59,023 nucleotides of DNA from Kineosporiaceae bacterium. GTDB lineage: Bacteria; Actinomycetota; Actinomycetes; Actinomycetales; Kineosporiaceae. The notes under the pieces are model-generated. The model searched no databases and was not told the origin of the DNA. It worked only from the letters and a program-made list of their open reading frames with translations. Below, in pieces: positions 8,080-17,699 of the stretch. Position 1 is the first letter of the stretch, and the number at the start of each line of letters is the position of its first letter. The stretch is taken from positions 1 through 59,023 of the forward strand of contig JAEUJN010000042.1 of NCBI GenBank assembly GCA_016794595.1. Reading direction: 5' to 3'. Position numbers and translations under genes: made by a program.

Positions 8080-10602
8080 TCAGGTGACCGGGGTGGTGTG
8101 CCACACCCGCTCGATGTAGTCCCGCATGGAGCGGTCGGAGGAGAAGAACCCGCAGCGGGCGACGTTCAGGATCGCCGAGCGGCTCCAGGCCTCCTGGTCG
8201 CCGTAGGCCTTCTCGACCATCGCCTGGGCGTCGAGGTAGGCGCGATAGTCGGCCAGGGCCATGAACCGGTCCTCGTGCAGCAGGTTCGAGACCAGCGGCT
8301 CGAACGCCGTGCGGTCGCCGTCCGAGAACACCCCGGAGGAGATCAGGTCGATCGCCCGCTTCAGGTCCTCGTCGGCCTCGTAGAAGCTGCTGGGCACGTA
8401 GCCTCGCTCGCCCAGCTCCGCGACCTCCGGCTCGGCCATGCCGAACAGGAAGAAGTTGTCGTCGCCCACCAGCTGGCGGATCTCCACGTTGGCGCCGTCG
8501 TCGGTGCCGATGGTGAGCGCCCCGTTGAGGGCGAACTTCATGTTGCCGGTGCCGGAGGCCTCCTTGCCGGCGAGCGAGATCTGTTCCGACAGGTCGGCGG
8601 CCGGGATCAGGGTCTCGGCCAGGGTGACGTTGTAGTTGGCCGGGAAGGCCACGGTGAGCACGCCCTCGACCGCCGGGTCCTCGTTGACCACCGCGGCCAC
8701 CGCGTTGACCAGGTAGATGGTCTCCTTGGCCATCCGGTACCCGGGGGCCGCCTTGGCGCCGAAGACGACCGTGCGGGGCAGGATCGTGGCCGGGTCCACC
8801 CGACCGGAGACGATCTGGTCGTACAGGGTCACGATGTGCAGCAGCTTCAGGGACTGCCGCTTGTACTCATGCAGCCGCTTGACCATGACGTCGAGCAGGT
8901 GACCGTTGGACAGCTCGTAGCCGTCCCGCCGGCGCAGCAGGTCGAACAGCCGGGTCTTGTTGGCCAGCTTCACCTCCCGGAACCGGGCCCGGAACGCGGC
9001 GTCGTCCGCCAGCGGTTCCAGCTCGCGCAGCCGCTCGAGGTCGGTCACCCAGCCGTCGCCGATCGCCTCGGTGATCAGCCCGGACAGGCCCGGGTTGGCC
9101 TGGCGCAGGAACCGGCGCGGGGTGATGCCGTTGGTGACGTTGATGAACTTCTCCGGCCACAGCTCGGAGAAGTCCGGCAACACCTTGTCGCGCAACAGTT
9201 CCGAGTGCAGTGCGGCGACCCCGTTGACCTTGGCCGCGGCGACGGTCGCCAGGTGGGCCATCCGGACGCCGCGCTCGGGGTAGTCGGAGATGATCGACAT
9301 CCGCCGCACGCGCATCTCGTCGCCCGGCCACTTCGCACGCACCTCGGCCAGGAACTCGGCGTTGATCCGGTCGATGATCTCCAGGTGGCGAGGCAGCAGC
9401 CGGCCGATCAGCTCGACCGGCCAGACCTCGAGCGCCTCGGGCAGCAGGGTGTGGCAGGTGTAGGCGAAGCACTGCTGCGTGATCTGCCAGGCCTGGTCCC
9501 AGTCCATGCCCTTGACATCCACCAGCAACCGCATCAGCTCGGGGACGGCGATCACCGGGTGAGTGTCGTTGAGCTGGAAGATGATCCGCTCGGGCAGGCG
9601 GGTGAGGTCGAAGTCGTTGTGCAGGATCTCGAACACGAAGTCGGCCAGCGAGCACGCGACGAAGAAGTACTGCTGCTGCAGGCGCAGCTCCTTGCCCTGG
9701 GGCGTGGAGTCCTCGGGGTAGAGCACCTTGGAGATGTTCTCGGCGAAGGTCTGCGCGCGGACGGCGTCCGCGTAGTCACCCGAGTTGAAGATCTCCAGGT
9801 CGAAGGCCTTGGTGGCCCGCGCGCTCCACAGGCGCAGGGTGTTCACCCGGCCGTTCTGGTAGCCGGGGACCATGTAGTTGTACGGGACGCCGAGCACGCT
9901 CCACTCGGGCACCCAGGTGGTGCGCTCGACGCCGTCGGCATCGACGTGACGCTCGGTGGTGCCGGCGAACCCGACCAGTTGCGCCGACTCGGGGTGGGGG
10001 AACTCCCAGGGCGCGCCCAGGGTGAGCCAGGTGTCGGGCTGCTCGACCTGGCGTCCCTCGACGAAGGTCTGCCGGAAGATGCCGTACTCGTACCGGATGC
10101 CGTACCCGATGCACGGCACGCTCAGCGTGGCCAGGGAGTCGATGAAGCAGGCGGCGAGCCGGCCCAGGCCGCCGTTGCCCAGGCCGGGCTCGACCTCTTG
10201 GTCGCGCAGCGTGTCCAGGCTCAGGCCACACTGGGCCAGACCCTCGCGGACGACGTCCACCAGGCCGGTGGCCAGCAGCGCGTTGTCGAGTTGCCGCCCG
10301 AGCAGGTACTCGGCCGACAGGTACCCGACCGCCTTGACCGGCTGCCGTCGCTGCTGGGCCAGGGCCTCCAGCCAGCGCGCCATCAGGTACCGGCGCACCG
10401 TCCGGGCCAGCGCCAGATGCTGGTCGTTGACCGAGGCGCGGGCCAGGGAGACACCCTGGCCGTAGTTCAGCTCGTGGAGGAACGCCTCCACGAAGCCGTC
10501 CACGCTCAGCGGGGGGGACTGGACCGGCGCCAGGGCCAGCTCGTGGGTGGGGACCACGCGGGGCCCCTTGACGGGATCGATGGTGTAAGCGCTGTCGGAC
10601 AC
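8080..10602 (-). CDS. glgP: Glycogen/starch phosphorylase (GT35)
   Basis: 840 aa from the GTG at 10602 (VSDSAYTIDPVKG), matching the usual 800-850. A longer in-frame start at 10656 is possible. The enzyme releases glucose-1-phosphate from alpha-1,4-glucans in the cytosol. Family landmarks are all present: YLSAEYLLGRQL, EPGLGNGGLGRLAACFIDSL, GYGIRYEYGIF, FQLNDTHPVIAVPELMR, NVTNGITPRRFL, VKRLHEYKRQ and the PLP site SGTGNMKFALNGALTIGTDD with its lysine. It stands alone, convergent with the hypothetical gene and divergent from purU (164 bp between starts). With the pyruvate:ferredoxin oxidoreductase at the right edge and the mal-type transporter, it fits an alpha-glucan-using organism. Confidence 0.96.
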   Translation of the reverse strand: MSDSAYTIDPVKGPRVVPTHELALAPVQSPPLSVDGFVEAFLHELNYGQGVSLARASVNDQHLALARTVRRYLMARWLEALAQQRRQPVKAVGYLSAEYLLGRQLDNALLATGLVDVVREGLAQCGLSLDTLRDQEVEPGLGNGGLGRLAACFIDSLATLSVPCIGYGIRYEYGIFRQTFVEGRQVEQPDTWLTLGAPWEFPHPESAQLVGFAGTTERHVDADGVERTTWVPEWSVLGVPYNYMVPGYQNGRVNTLRLWSARATKAFDLEIFNSGDYADAVRAQTFAENISKVLYPEDSTPQGKELRLQQQYFFVACSLADFVFEILHNDFDLTRLPERIIFQLNDTHPVIAVPELMRLLVDVKGMDWDQAWQITQQCFAYTCHTLLPEALEVWPVELIGRLLPRHLEIIDRINAEFLAEVRAKWPGDEMRVRRMSIISDYPERGVRMAHLATVAAAKVNGVAALHSELLRDKVLPDFSELWPEKFINVTNGITPRRFLRQANPGLSGLITEAIGDGWVTDLERLRELEPLADDAAFRARFREVKLANKTRLFDLLRRRDGYELSNGHLLDVMVKRLHEYKRQSLKLLHIVTLYDQIVSGRVDPATILPRTVVFGAKAAPGYRMAKETIYLVNAVAAVVNEDPAVEGVLTVAFPANYNVTLAETLIPAADLSEQISLAGKEASGTGNMKFALNGALTIGTDDGANVEIRQLVGDDNFFLFGMAEPEVAELGERGYVPSSFYEADEDLKRAIDLISSGVFSDGDRTAFEPLVSNLLHEDRFMALADYRAYLDAQAMVEKAYGDQEAWSRSAILNVARCGFFSSDRSMRDYIERVWHTTPVT

Positions 10603-10766
10603 CGCGCCACCGTAGCGGCCCGGTGTTACAGCCAGGTCGCAGACGCCCCGGGCCACGGCCGCCGTGTCGGCCGGCGGCCCGGTCGGTTCGGGGCGCGGTC
10701 AGCGGCACCTTCCGCGTCGGGAGAGACTGGCCCGGCACCCGTCCGTCCACGTCCCGGAGAGAATCG

Positions 10767-11627
10767 ATGCAGCAGTACGTCCTGACCCTGACCTGTCCCG
10801 ACCGGCCGGGGATCGTCCGGGCGCTGGCCGACGGCATCGTGCGCGCCGAGGGCAACATCCTGGAGAACGCCCAGTTCTCCGACCCGGTGACCGGCACGTT
10901 CTGCGTGCGCACCCAGTTCGAGACCACGCTGGAGGACGAGGACGCCGTGCGCGACCGGGTCGGCGCCGGCCTGTCCTCCTTCGATCCCGTGCTGAGCATC
11001 CGCCCGGCCGGCCGGCGGCCCCGCGTCCTGCTGATGGTCTCCCGGTTCGACCACTGCCTGGTCGACCTGCTCTACCGGTGGGAGATCGGCGAGCTGCCGG
11101 TCGACATCCCGGTCGTGGTGTCCAACCACAAGGACGCCCGCCCCCTCGTCGAACGGCACGGGATCCCGTTCGGGTGGATCCCGGTGGGCAGGGACCCGAG
11201 CGGTCCGAACAGCAAGGCGGCGGCCGAGGCCCGGCTGTTCGACCTGATCGAGGAGCACGCCGTCGACGTGGTCGTGCTGGCCCGCTACATGCAGGTGCTC
11301 TCGGACGACGCCTGCCGCCGGCTCGCCGGGCGGGCGATCAACATCCACCACTCGTTCCTGCCGGGGTTCAAGGGCGCCAAGCCCTATCACCAGGCCTACG
11401 CGCGCGGGGTGAAGCTGATCGGGGCCACCGCGCACTACGTCACCGCCGATCTCGACGAAGGTCCGATCATCGAGCAGGACGTCGTGCGGGTCACCCACGC
11501 CCAGGACGCCGAGGCCCTGGTGGCGATCGGCCGCGACGTCGAGCGCGTCGTCCTCGCCCGGGCGTTGAAGCTGCATGCCGACAACCGGGTGATCCTCACC
11601 GGTCACCGGACAGTGGTCTTCGGCTGA
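10767..11627 (+). CDS. purU: Formyltetrahydrofolate deformylase
   Basis: 286 aa, the normal length. It hydrolyses 10-formyl-THF to formate and THF, balancing one-carbon pools and supplying formate. The N-terminal ACT domain (residues 1-80) starts YVLTLTCPDRPGIVRALADG. The formyltransferase-like catalytic domain has NHKDARPLVERHGIPF, NIHHSFLPGFKGAKPYHQAY with the catalytic His, and GATAHYVTADLDEGPII with the catalytic Asp. The ATG at 10767 has GGAGAGA about six bases upstream, and an in-frame upstream extension has no family similarity. The stop overlaps the start of the next gene by one base (TGATG), so purU is coupled to the FAD reductase. Confidence 0.95.
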   Translation: MQQYVLTLTCPDRPGIVRALADGIVRAEGNILENAQFSDPVTGTFCVRTQFETTLEDEDAVRDRVGAGLSSFDPVLSIRPAGRRPRVLLMVSRFDHCLVDLLYRWEIGELPVDIPVVVSNHKDARPLVERHGIPFGWIPVGRDPSGPNSKAAAEARLFDLIEEHAVDVVVLARYMQVLSDDACRRLAGRAINIHHSFLPGFKGAKPYHQAYARGVKLIGATAHYVTADLDEGPIIEQDVVRVTHAQDAEALVAIGRDVERVVLARALKLHADNRVILTGHRTVVFG

Positions 11628-12979
11628 TGACCCGGCGGACCGCTCCCTACGTGGTGGTCGGCGGGGGACCCGCCGCAGCCGCGGCCACCCGGGTGATCGC
11701 CCAGGCCGGCGGCCAGGTGGTCCTGATCACCGAGGAGCCGGAGCAGCCCTACGACCGCACGTCCCTGTCCAAGCAGGTGCTGCTCGATCCGGACGCCGAG
11801 CCGCCGCCGCTGTGGGACCCGTCGGAACGCCGGCCGGACCGGGTCGAGATCCTGACCGGGACCAGCGTCGTCCGGATCGACCCGGGGGCGCGCACGGTGC
11901 ACACCTCGGACGGCGACACCGTGGGCTACGACCGGCTGCTGCTCGCCACGGGCGCCCGCCCGCGCACCCTCGACCTGCCGGGCCTGCCCGGCTCGGGCGT
12001 TCACCACCTGCGAGTGTCGGCTGACGCCCGGGCGTTGCGCGCGGACCTGCACCGGGCCGGGCCGCTGGTGGTCATCGGCGGTGGCGTCCTCGGCCTGGAG
12101 GTCGCGGCGGCCGCGATCGGTGGGCGTCAGGTGAGGGTGGTCGAGGCCGGATCGCGCATCCTCGGCCGCGGGATCCCCGCGCCGGTGGCGACCCGGCTCG
12201 CCCAGGTTCACCGCGAGCACGGGGTGAACCTGCTGACCGGCGTGGCGCCGGTCTCGATCGAGCGCTCGACCGAGCACGTGGCCGGGCACGCGACCGGGCA
12301 CTCGACCGGGCGCTCGGCCCCGCGCTCGGCCGGGCGACCTGGCGATGCCGGCGCGGCCGGCGGGTTCGTGAGCGGGGTGCGGCTGTCGGACGGCGAGCGG
12401 CTGCCTGCCGCCGTGGTGGTGGTGGCCGTGGGCATCGCCCCGCGCGAGGAGCTGGCCCGCGACAGTGGGATCGCCACCGCGGACGGCATTCTGGTCGATT
12501 CCTCCTGCCGCACCGATGTCCCGGGGGTCTGGGCGGCCGGGGACGTGGCCCGGATGCGGGTTCCCGGTCACCCCGGCGGCCTGCGGTTCGAGGCCTTCAC
12601 CGTGGCCCAGAACCAGGGTGTGGTGGCTGCCCGCTCGATGCTGGGTGAGCAGGTCGGTGACGACCAGGTGCCTTTCACGTGGTCGGATCAGTACGGCCTC
12701 ACCCTGCAGCATGTGGGGCTGGGAACCCCTGGCGCCGAACAGGTCTCGCTGATCGACGGTGAGGGCGAAGGCGAGGCCGTGCTGGTGCTGGAGCTGGAGG
12801 GCGACCGCCTGGTCGCCGCGTGCGGCCTGGGGCGGGGGTCGCTGGTCCCCCGGGCGATCCGGGCGGCTCAGCGGCTGATCGGCCGGGGAGGGCGGATCGA
12901 GGTGGAGGCGCTCCGGGAACAGCAGGGAGACCTGGACGCGGTGGTGCGACTCCTGCGATCGCCGGCCTCGCCCGGCTGA
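11627..12979 (+). CDS. FAD-dependent pyridine nucleotide-disulfide oxidoreductase (ferredoxin/rubredoxin reductase-like)
   Basis: 450 aa. Two Rossmann motifs are visible: FAD at YVVVGGGPAAAAATRVIAQA (residues 8-27) and NAD at PLVVIGGGVLGLEVAAAAIG. The FAD-closing motif is GVWAAGDVARM. A C-terminal reductase-type dimerisation domain follows (FTWSDQYGLTLQHVG). It probably passes electrons from NAD(P)H to a small redox protein. Residues about 212-240 carry a low-complexity insertion of four-residue units (GHATGHSTGRSAPRSAGR), encoded by degenerate 12-bp repeats, on the surface between strands of the NAD domain. It is coupled to purU by a one-base overlap; the functional link to one-carbon metabolism is not clear. 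Confidence 0.85.
   Translation: MTRRTAPYVVVGGGPAAAAATRVIAQAGGQVVLITEEPEQPYDRTSLSKQVLLDPDAEPPPLWDPSERRPDRVEILTGTSVVRIDPGARTVHTSDGDTVGYDRLLLATGARPRTLDLPGLPGSGVHHLRVSADARALRADLHRAGPLVVIGGGVLGLEVAAAAIGGRQVRVVEAGSRILGRGIPAPVATRLAQVHREHGVNLLTGVAPVSIERSTEHVAGHATGHSTGRSAPRSAGRPGDAGAAGGFVSGVRLSDGERLPAAVVVVAVGIAPREELARDSGIATADGILVDSSCRTDVPGVWAAGDVARMRVPGHPGGLRFEAFTVAQNQGVVAARSMLGEQVGDDQVPFTWSDQYGLTLQHVGLGTPGAEQVSLIDGEGEGEAVLVLELEGDRLVAACGLGRGSLVPRAIRAAQRLIGRGGRIEVEALREQQGDLDAVVRLLRSPASPG
12260..12338 (+). repeat. Degenerate 12-bp in-frame tandem repeat in the FAD reductase gene
   Basis: About six units of the form GAGCACGTGGCC / GGGCACGCGACC / GGGCACTCGACC / GGGCGCTCGGCC. They encode [E/G]-[H/R]-x-[T/A] units. 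Similar in-frame repeats occur at 19697-19792 and 23515-23634. Confidence 0.7.
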
Positions 12980-12995
12980 GGACGCTCACACCTCA

Positions 12996-15002
12996 GTGGG
13001 TCACCACGATTCCGCTGCCGGTGCGCAGGCGTCACGCCGGTGTATCAGCACGGGTGTTTCGTCCCTCATAGCCGGTGTGTCCCCGCGTGAGTCGAGTGTG
13101 CTGCGCGCGCGCGGCGTGCCGGCTCTGGCCGGCCCGCTGGCCGCGGCCGAGCGAGCCCTGCACGTGGACGGCGCGCTGGCCCGGGCGCGACTCGCCTTCG
13201 CCGAGGCGTTCGCGGTGGCCGAGGACCGAGGGGACGGCGAGGCGCTGGCCCGGGCGGCCCTCGGCATGGGTGGCCTCTGGGTGCACGAACGCCGCTCGGC
13301 GGTGGACGCCGCCACGGTCGAGTCCTGCCAGCGCCGGGCACTGGACGCGGTGGACTGCGACTCGGTGCTCGCTCTGCGGCTGCGCATCCGGTTGGGGGCC
13401 GAGTCCGATTACCGGGAGGGCCGGGTGCGCGAGGTCCTGCGCGGGCTGCACCAGGCTCGCCGGGCCGATGACCCGACCGCCTTGGCCGAGGCGCTCAGCC
13501 TTGCCCACCACTGCGTCCTCGGCCCCGAGCACCCGCGGCTGCGCCTGGCGCTGGCCGAGGAACTGATCCGGGTCGGGGCGCGGACCGGACGGCCCAGTGA
13601 CACCGTGATGGGCCTGCTGTGGCGAACGGTCGACCTGTTCCTGGCAGGCGATCGCCGGGCCGAACGCGCCCTCGCCGACCTGGTGGGGCACCCGGCGACG
13701 GTGGCCAACGCCGCGGCGTCCTACGCCGTCGACTCCCTGCGCGTGATGCTCACCATCCGCTCCGGTCGCCTGGCCGAGGCCGAGGCGCTGGCCGAGAGCA
13801 CCGCACGCGCCGGGGCCGCTGCCGGGGACACCGACTGGATGGGGTGGTACTGCGCGCAGCTGTTGACGATCCGCTGGTTCCAGGGCCGGCTCGCCGAGCT
13901 GACCGACACCGTCGCGGGCATCGTCGACTCGCCCACCCTCAGCGTCGTCGACCACTCCTTCGTGGCGGCTCAGGCGGCGGTCTGCGCCGCCGCCGGGCAG
14001 CCGCGCCAGGCCCGTGGAGCCCTGGCCCGGCTGACCGGGCGCGACCTGGCCGAGCTGCCGTCGTCCAGTTCCTGGCTCGCGGCCATGACCGCCGTGGTCG
14101 AGGCCTGCGCGATGCTGGACGACGCGGCGACCGCCGCGCGGGTCCGAGACCTGCTCGCCCCCCACGCCGAGCTGCCGGTGATGGCGAGCCTGGCGGTCAG
14201 CTGCCTAGGGTCGGTGCAGCACCCGCTCGGCGTGGCCAGCCTGGTCTGCGGCGACCACGACCGCGCCGTCGACCACCTGCAGGCCGCCGTCGAGCACAAC
14301 TCGGCACTGGGTCACTGGCCGGCCTTGACCCTGTCCCGGCACCGTCTGGCGCAGGCACTGCTGGCGCGCCACCTGCCCGGGGACGCGCGGGCAGGGACCC
14401 GCCTGCTGGCCGAGGCGGCCGCCGAGGCGGCCGAGTGGGGCATGCGCCTGCCGGACGCCACGACGCCCCGGGCGCGATCGACGCCCCCGGCCGCCGTGTG
14501 CTGCCGACGGGGTCGCCGATGGCGGGTCGAGCTGGCCGGCCGCAGCGCGGTGATCGAGGACATGGTCGGGTTGCACCACCTGGCGCGCCTGCTGGCCAAC
14601 CCGGACGTCGACATCCCGGCCCTGGACCTGGCCGCCCCGCAGCACCCACCGACGGGTGGCAGCCGGCAACCGGTGCTGGACGAGGAGGCGAAGGCCCGGT
14701 ACCGGTCCCGGCTCGCGTCCCTGGCCGAGGAGCTGGGTGAGGCCACCCGTCGTGGTGACCGGCAGCGCGCGCAGGCAGCGCGCACCGAATCCGACTGGAT
14801 CACCCGGGAGCTGCGCGCGGCCACCGGACCGGGCGGCCGGTCCCGACCCTTCGCGGACGACGCCGAGCGTGCCCGGGTGGCGGTGGGCAAGGCCATCCGC
14901 CGGGCCCTGGACCGGATCGGTCAGGCGGACGCCGTCCTGGGGGAGCAGTTGCGGGCCGGCGTGCAGACCGGCACCACCTGCTGCTACCGGCCGGGCGGCT
15001 GA
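12996..15002 (+). CDS. TPR-rich protein resembling the C-terminal half of STAND/LuxR-type regulators
   Basis: 668 aa from a GTG at 12996; a GTG at 13077 would give a shorter form, and no strong ribosome site decides. Most of the chain (residues about 40-490) is Ala/Leu/Arg-rich antiparallel helices typical of TPR or MalT-like superhelices. After a basic proline-rich break comes a conserved tail (VELAGRSAVIEDMVGLHHLA ... LARLLANPDVDIPALDLA ... a Glu/Arg-rich helix ... AVGKAIRRALDRIGQADAVL). I know this tail from the ends of large actinobacterial AAA/adenylate-cyclase-associated regulators. The ATPase, cyclase and HTH domains are absent, so it is either a stand-alone scaffold or a remnant. It converges with the hydrolase gene at 14984 with 19 bp overlap. 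Confidence 0.65.
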   Translation: MGHHDSAAGAQASRRCISTGVSSLIAGVSPRESSVLRARGVPALAGPLAAAERALHVDGALARARLAFAEAFAVAEDRGDGEALARAALGMGGLWVHERRSAVDAATVESCQRRALDAVDCDSVLALRLRIRLGAESDYREGRVREVLRGLHQARRADDPTALAEALSLAHHCVLGPEHPRLRLALAEELIRVGARTGRPSDTVMGLLWRTVDLFLAGDRRAERALADLVGHPATVANAAASYAVDSLRVMLTIRSGRLAEAEALAESTARAGAAAGDTDWMGWYCAQLLTIRWFQGRLAELTDTVAGIVDSPTLSVVDHSFVAAQAAVCAAAGQPRQARGALARLTGRDLAELPSSSSWLAAMTAVVEACAMLDDAATAARVRDLLAPHAELPVMASLAVSCLGSVQHPLGVASLVCGDHDRAVDHLQAAVEHNSALGHWPALTLSRHRLAQALLARHLPGDARAGTRLLAEAAAEAAEWGMRLPDATTPRARSTPPAAVCCRRGRRWRVELAGRSAVIEDMVGLHHLARLLANPDVDIPALDLAAPQHPPTGGSRQPVLDEEAKARYRSRLASLAEELGEATRRGDRQRAQAARTESDWITRELRAATGPGGRSRPFADDAERARVAVGKAIRRALDRIGQADAVLGEQLRAGVQTGTTCCYRPGG

Positions 15003-16033
15003 CGTCGGTCCGACCACCACTGGCGCAGCCTGGCCGGGATCGATGCGCTGGGGAATGTGGGGCGCGAGGCGGGGATCGAGACGGGGATCGAGGCGCGGGA
15101 CGGAGGTACGGGTGGTCGGGTGAGCCGGATGGCGAACACCCGCGCCACGGCATCGGCGATCGCCTCACCGAACTGCTCCCGTGCTCGCATGCCCTGCTCG
15201 AGCTGCACTCCGGAGCGGCCGTTCGCGGTCAGCCGGTTCACCACGTTGGACGGGTTCGACCCGCCCAGCACGTCGTCGGGGCCGGCGATCCGCACGGGCT
15301 GCCCGGTGCCGTCCAGCACCTCCTCGAGCGCGGCCGCGATCGCCGCCCGCAGCCGGAACGGGGCGGCTCCGCCGACCAGCACCCCCTCGCCGCGGAACCC
15401 GTGAAAGGCCACCGCGTACCGGAACCCCCGTCCGATCACGGCGCCCAACTCGGGAAAGCTGGCCGCGTGCAGGTCATTCGAGGTGATGTGGAATCGGCGG
15501 TAGGCGTCCCCCGGCTCCTGGTCGAACCCGAGGCAGGACCAGCTGGACACCGCGTGGTCCGCCAGCCGGTCGGCGACCTGCCGGGCCTGGGCGTCGGTGT
15601 GCCGTTCGATGTCCCCGCCGTGAGGGGCGATGACGATCAGCCCGCGGTGGGATCCGTCGTCCCGCAACCGTTCGACGAACTCTCCCAGCCGGGCGGCGGT
15701 GGCATCGTCGAGATGGCGGCGCGCGACCACCGACTCGACGCTCACCTCGAACGGTGGTGACGGCACCTGCGGTGAGATCCGGTGCCGCCCAGCTGATCCC
15801 ATGCGGACGACGCCGGCCGGGGTCTCGGTGCGCAGCTCGCTGATCGTGTACAGCGCCACTGCCGACCGCCCTGCCTGCCCGGGTGGCTCCCACTGGAGGC
15901 GCACCTGGTGACCGAGAGTGCGTCCGATCGGCGCCAGCGCCTCGCCGTCCGCCGAACAGTGCTCTGCACGATCGAGCAGGTCGGGCTGTTCGGCGGCCAC
16001 GGCCCGCCGCACGGCCGCCTGATACCGGGCCAC
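14984..16033 (-). CDS. Poly-gamma-glutamate hydrolase family protein (PghP-like)
   Basis: 349 aa from a GTG at 16033 behind a GGAGGA ribosome site. The catalytic fold is seen from about residue 110: LIVIAPHGGDIERHTDAQAR with the putative zinc His and Glu, SWSCLGFDQEPGDAYRRFHI, RYAVAFHGFRGEGVLVGGAA and NVVNRLTANGRSGVQLEQ. Known members cut gamma-linked polyglutamate; some are phage encoded. The first 100 residues and the Pro/Ile/Ser-rich tail are not recognised. There is no signal peptide, although capsule or peptidoglycan gamma-glutamyl bonds are outside the cell. It is the last gene of the six-gene minus-strand run, 13 bp after the amine oxidase stop, and overlaps the convergent TPR gene by 19 bp. 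Confidence 0.78.
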   Translation of the reverse strand: MARYQAAVRRAVAAEQPDLLDRAEHCSADGEALAPIGRTLGHQVRLQWEPPGQAGRSAVALYTISELRTETPAGVVRMGSAGRHRISPQVPSPPFEVSVESVVARRHLDDATAARLGEFVERLRDDGSHRGLIVIAPHGGDIERHTDAQARQVADRLADHAVSSWSCLGFDQEPGDAYRRFHITSNDLHAASFPELGAVIGRGFRYAVAFHGFRGEGVLVGGAAPFRLRAAIAAALEEVLDGTGQPVRIAGPDDVLGGSNPSNVVNRLTANGRSGVQLEQGMRAREQFGEAIADAVARVFAIRLTRPPVPPSRASIPVSIPASRPTFPSASIPARLRQWWSDRRQPPGR

Positions 16034-16046
16034 CGCGGTCCTCCGA

Positions 16047-17699
16047 TCAGGCAGGGATGGTGCCGGCCACCAGCACGGGCTCGGGTCGGCGCTCGAGGTG
16101 ACGGCAGGCCTGGTCGAGCAGCCGGCGCGCCGCCTGCTCACCCGAGCGGATCGCGCCCTCCATGTACCCGAAGTGGTCCAGCTGGGTGTGCTCACCCGCG
16201 AAGAACAACCGGCCACCGAACGGCTCGTTGAGTTCCCTGCCGATGGTGAACACCTGCCCAACCCGCGGGGAGGCATACCCGGTGCGGATGAACGGCTGCC
16301 GGGACCAGTCGACCAGCTTGGTGTCGCGCGTGACGTCCTTCAGGCTGGCCCGATACCCGGATCGGGCCACCCCTGGGGTGGGCGGGTAGAGCTCGGCCAG
16401 CCCCTCGACGTACTCGGTCGCAGTGGGGGTGCGGGCGCCGGTGAACACGTTGAGCACGATCGGTTGCGCGCCCGCCTGCATCTGGTTGTCCGTCCCCTCC
16501 CAGACCTGGCCGATCCGCAACGAGCCGCCCAGCGGGGCCCAGCCCTGCTCGATCCAGAACCGGCGCGGCAGGCGGCTGAAGAACTTCACCGCCGGGCCCG
16601 ATCCCAAGATGCCGATCACGTCCTTGGGGTGGGTCGGCACGATCTCGAGGTCGCCCCAGACGGTCGGTGGCACAGCGAGCACCACGTGGTCGTACCGTCG
16701 CGTGTCCATCAACGGGTTGTCGGGGATCCTCTCGCGCAGCCACCGGTCGAAGGGCGTGTCCTTGGTGCTGCGCGAGGTCACGAAGACCCCGCCCCCGGCG
16801 CGCGGCAGGTCGATCTTGCGCACCCCCAGTTGCCGGACCACCCGGGATCCCTTGCGCGAGTTGATCTCCGCCGCCATCGCCAGGGCGAGCCGCTGGCTGC
16901 CGACCGCGCAACGGTAGATCTCGAGCTCGTCCCAGTACCCCATCAGCGAGTCCTCGGCGATGGTGGCCCGCGAGCCGTCCGGCCGGCGCGAGGTCTGGCC
17001 CCCGCGCACCAGGCAGAGCAGCGCGAGGTAGCTCATCTGCTCGAGCCGGGCCACGTTGTTGTTGACCAGGAACAGCTCGAGGGCCTGCCAGAGCCGGGTA
17101 CCTCGCCGCACCCCGAACGTCTCGAGCGCCTCGGCCACCGAGCGGCGGTCGTGCTCTCGCAGCCGGGGTAGGTCCCAGGGGTGGCTCTCCATCCCGGCCG
17201 GGATGGTGTCCCGGGCGAACTCCGCGATCCGGCGCAGGACCGCGTCCAGCTCTCGGGCGAGGGTGTCTGCTTCGTGCGGGGTCAGCAGCCGGTCGAGGAT
17301 CACTCGTTCCTCCAGCTGCGCCCCGCGCACCAGGCCGCTGTCCGTGCGGCTGATCAGCCCGATCCCGTAGCGTTTCGCCAGCGCACACCAGCGGGTGTGG
17401 ATCGATCCGATCAGTTCGGCGCCGAGCTCGACCACCCGGCCCTTGACGAAGGTGGTGTCACTGAGCACCCGCCCGCCCACCTGGGTGCGGGCCTCGTACA
17501 CGGTGACCGAGGCCCCCCAGGCGGACAGTTGCAGGGCGGCCGCCAGCCCTGCCAGGCCGCCGCCGACCACCGCCACGGAGAGGGTCCGGGCGCGGGCCAG
17601 GCACTGGGCCGAGGGTTGGACCGACGGACGGGCCGGCGCGGCCTCCTCCGTGACCAGGTGCCCAGGTTCGGGCAGCACGTCGTGCACGTGCTCGTCCAT
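16047..17699 (-). CDS. FAD-dependent amine oxidase (monoamine oxidase/protoporphyrinogen oxidase superfamily)
   Basis: 550 aa from the ATG at 17699. The FAD-binding motif VAVVGGGLAGLAAALQLSAW is near residues 43-62, followed by VYEARTQVGGRV. The C-terminal flavin-contact region is GRLFFAGEHTQLDHFGYMEG. The middle (YDHVVLAVPPTVWGDLEIVP) fits flavin amine oxidases. Substrates in the family range from biogenic amines to amino acids and polyamines, and none is specified here. No signal or Tat peptide is seen. The start overlaps the stop of the 1280-aa hydrolase gene by one base (TGATG), so the amine oxidase is coupled to it. That pairing with peptidases hints at release and oxidation of an amine or amino acid, but this is inference. 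Confidence 0.88.
   Translation of the reverse strand: MDEHVHDVLPEPGHLVTEEAAPARPSVQPSAQCLARARTLSVAVVGGGLAGLAAALQLSAWGASVTVYEARTQVGGRVLSDTTFVKGRVVELGAELIGSIHTRWCALAKRYGIGLISRTDSGLVRGAQLEERVILDRLLTPHEADTLARELDAVLRRIAEFARDTIPAGMESHPWDLPRLREHDRRSVAEALETFGVRRGTRLWQALELFLVNNNVARLEQMSYLALLCLVRGGQTSRRPDGSRATIAEDSLMGYWDELEIYRCAVGSQRLALAMAAEINSRKGSRVVRQLGVRKIDLPRAGGGVFVTSRSTKDTPFDRWLRERIPDNPLMDTRRYDHVVLAVPPTVWGDLEIVPTHPKDVIGILGSGPAVKFFSRLPRRFWIEQGWAPLGGSLRIGQVWEGTDNQMQAGAQPIVLNVFTGARTPTATEYVEGLAELYPPTPGVARSGYRASLKDVTRDTKLVDWSRQPFIRTGYASPRVGQVFTIGRELNEPFGGRLFFAGEHTQLDHFGYMEGAIRSGEQAARRLLDQACRHLERRPEPVLVAGTIPA

Noticed and set aside
8059-10785. A 908-codon plus-strand open frame opposite glycogen phosphorylase
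   Set aside because: Antisense shadow; no family similarity and the opposite strand is unmistakably GlgP.
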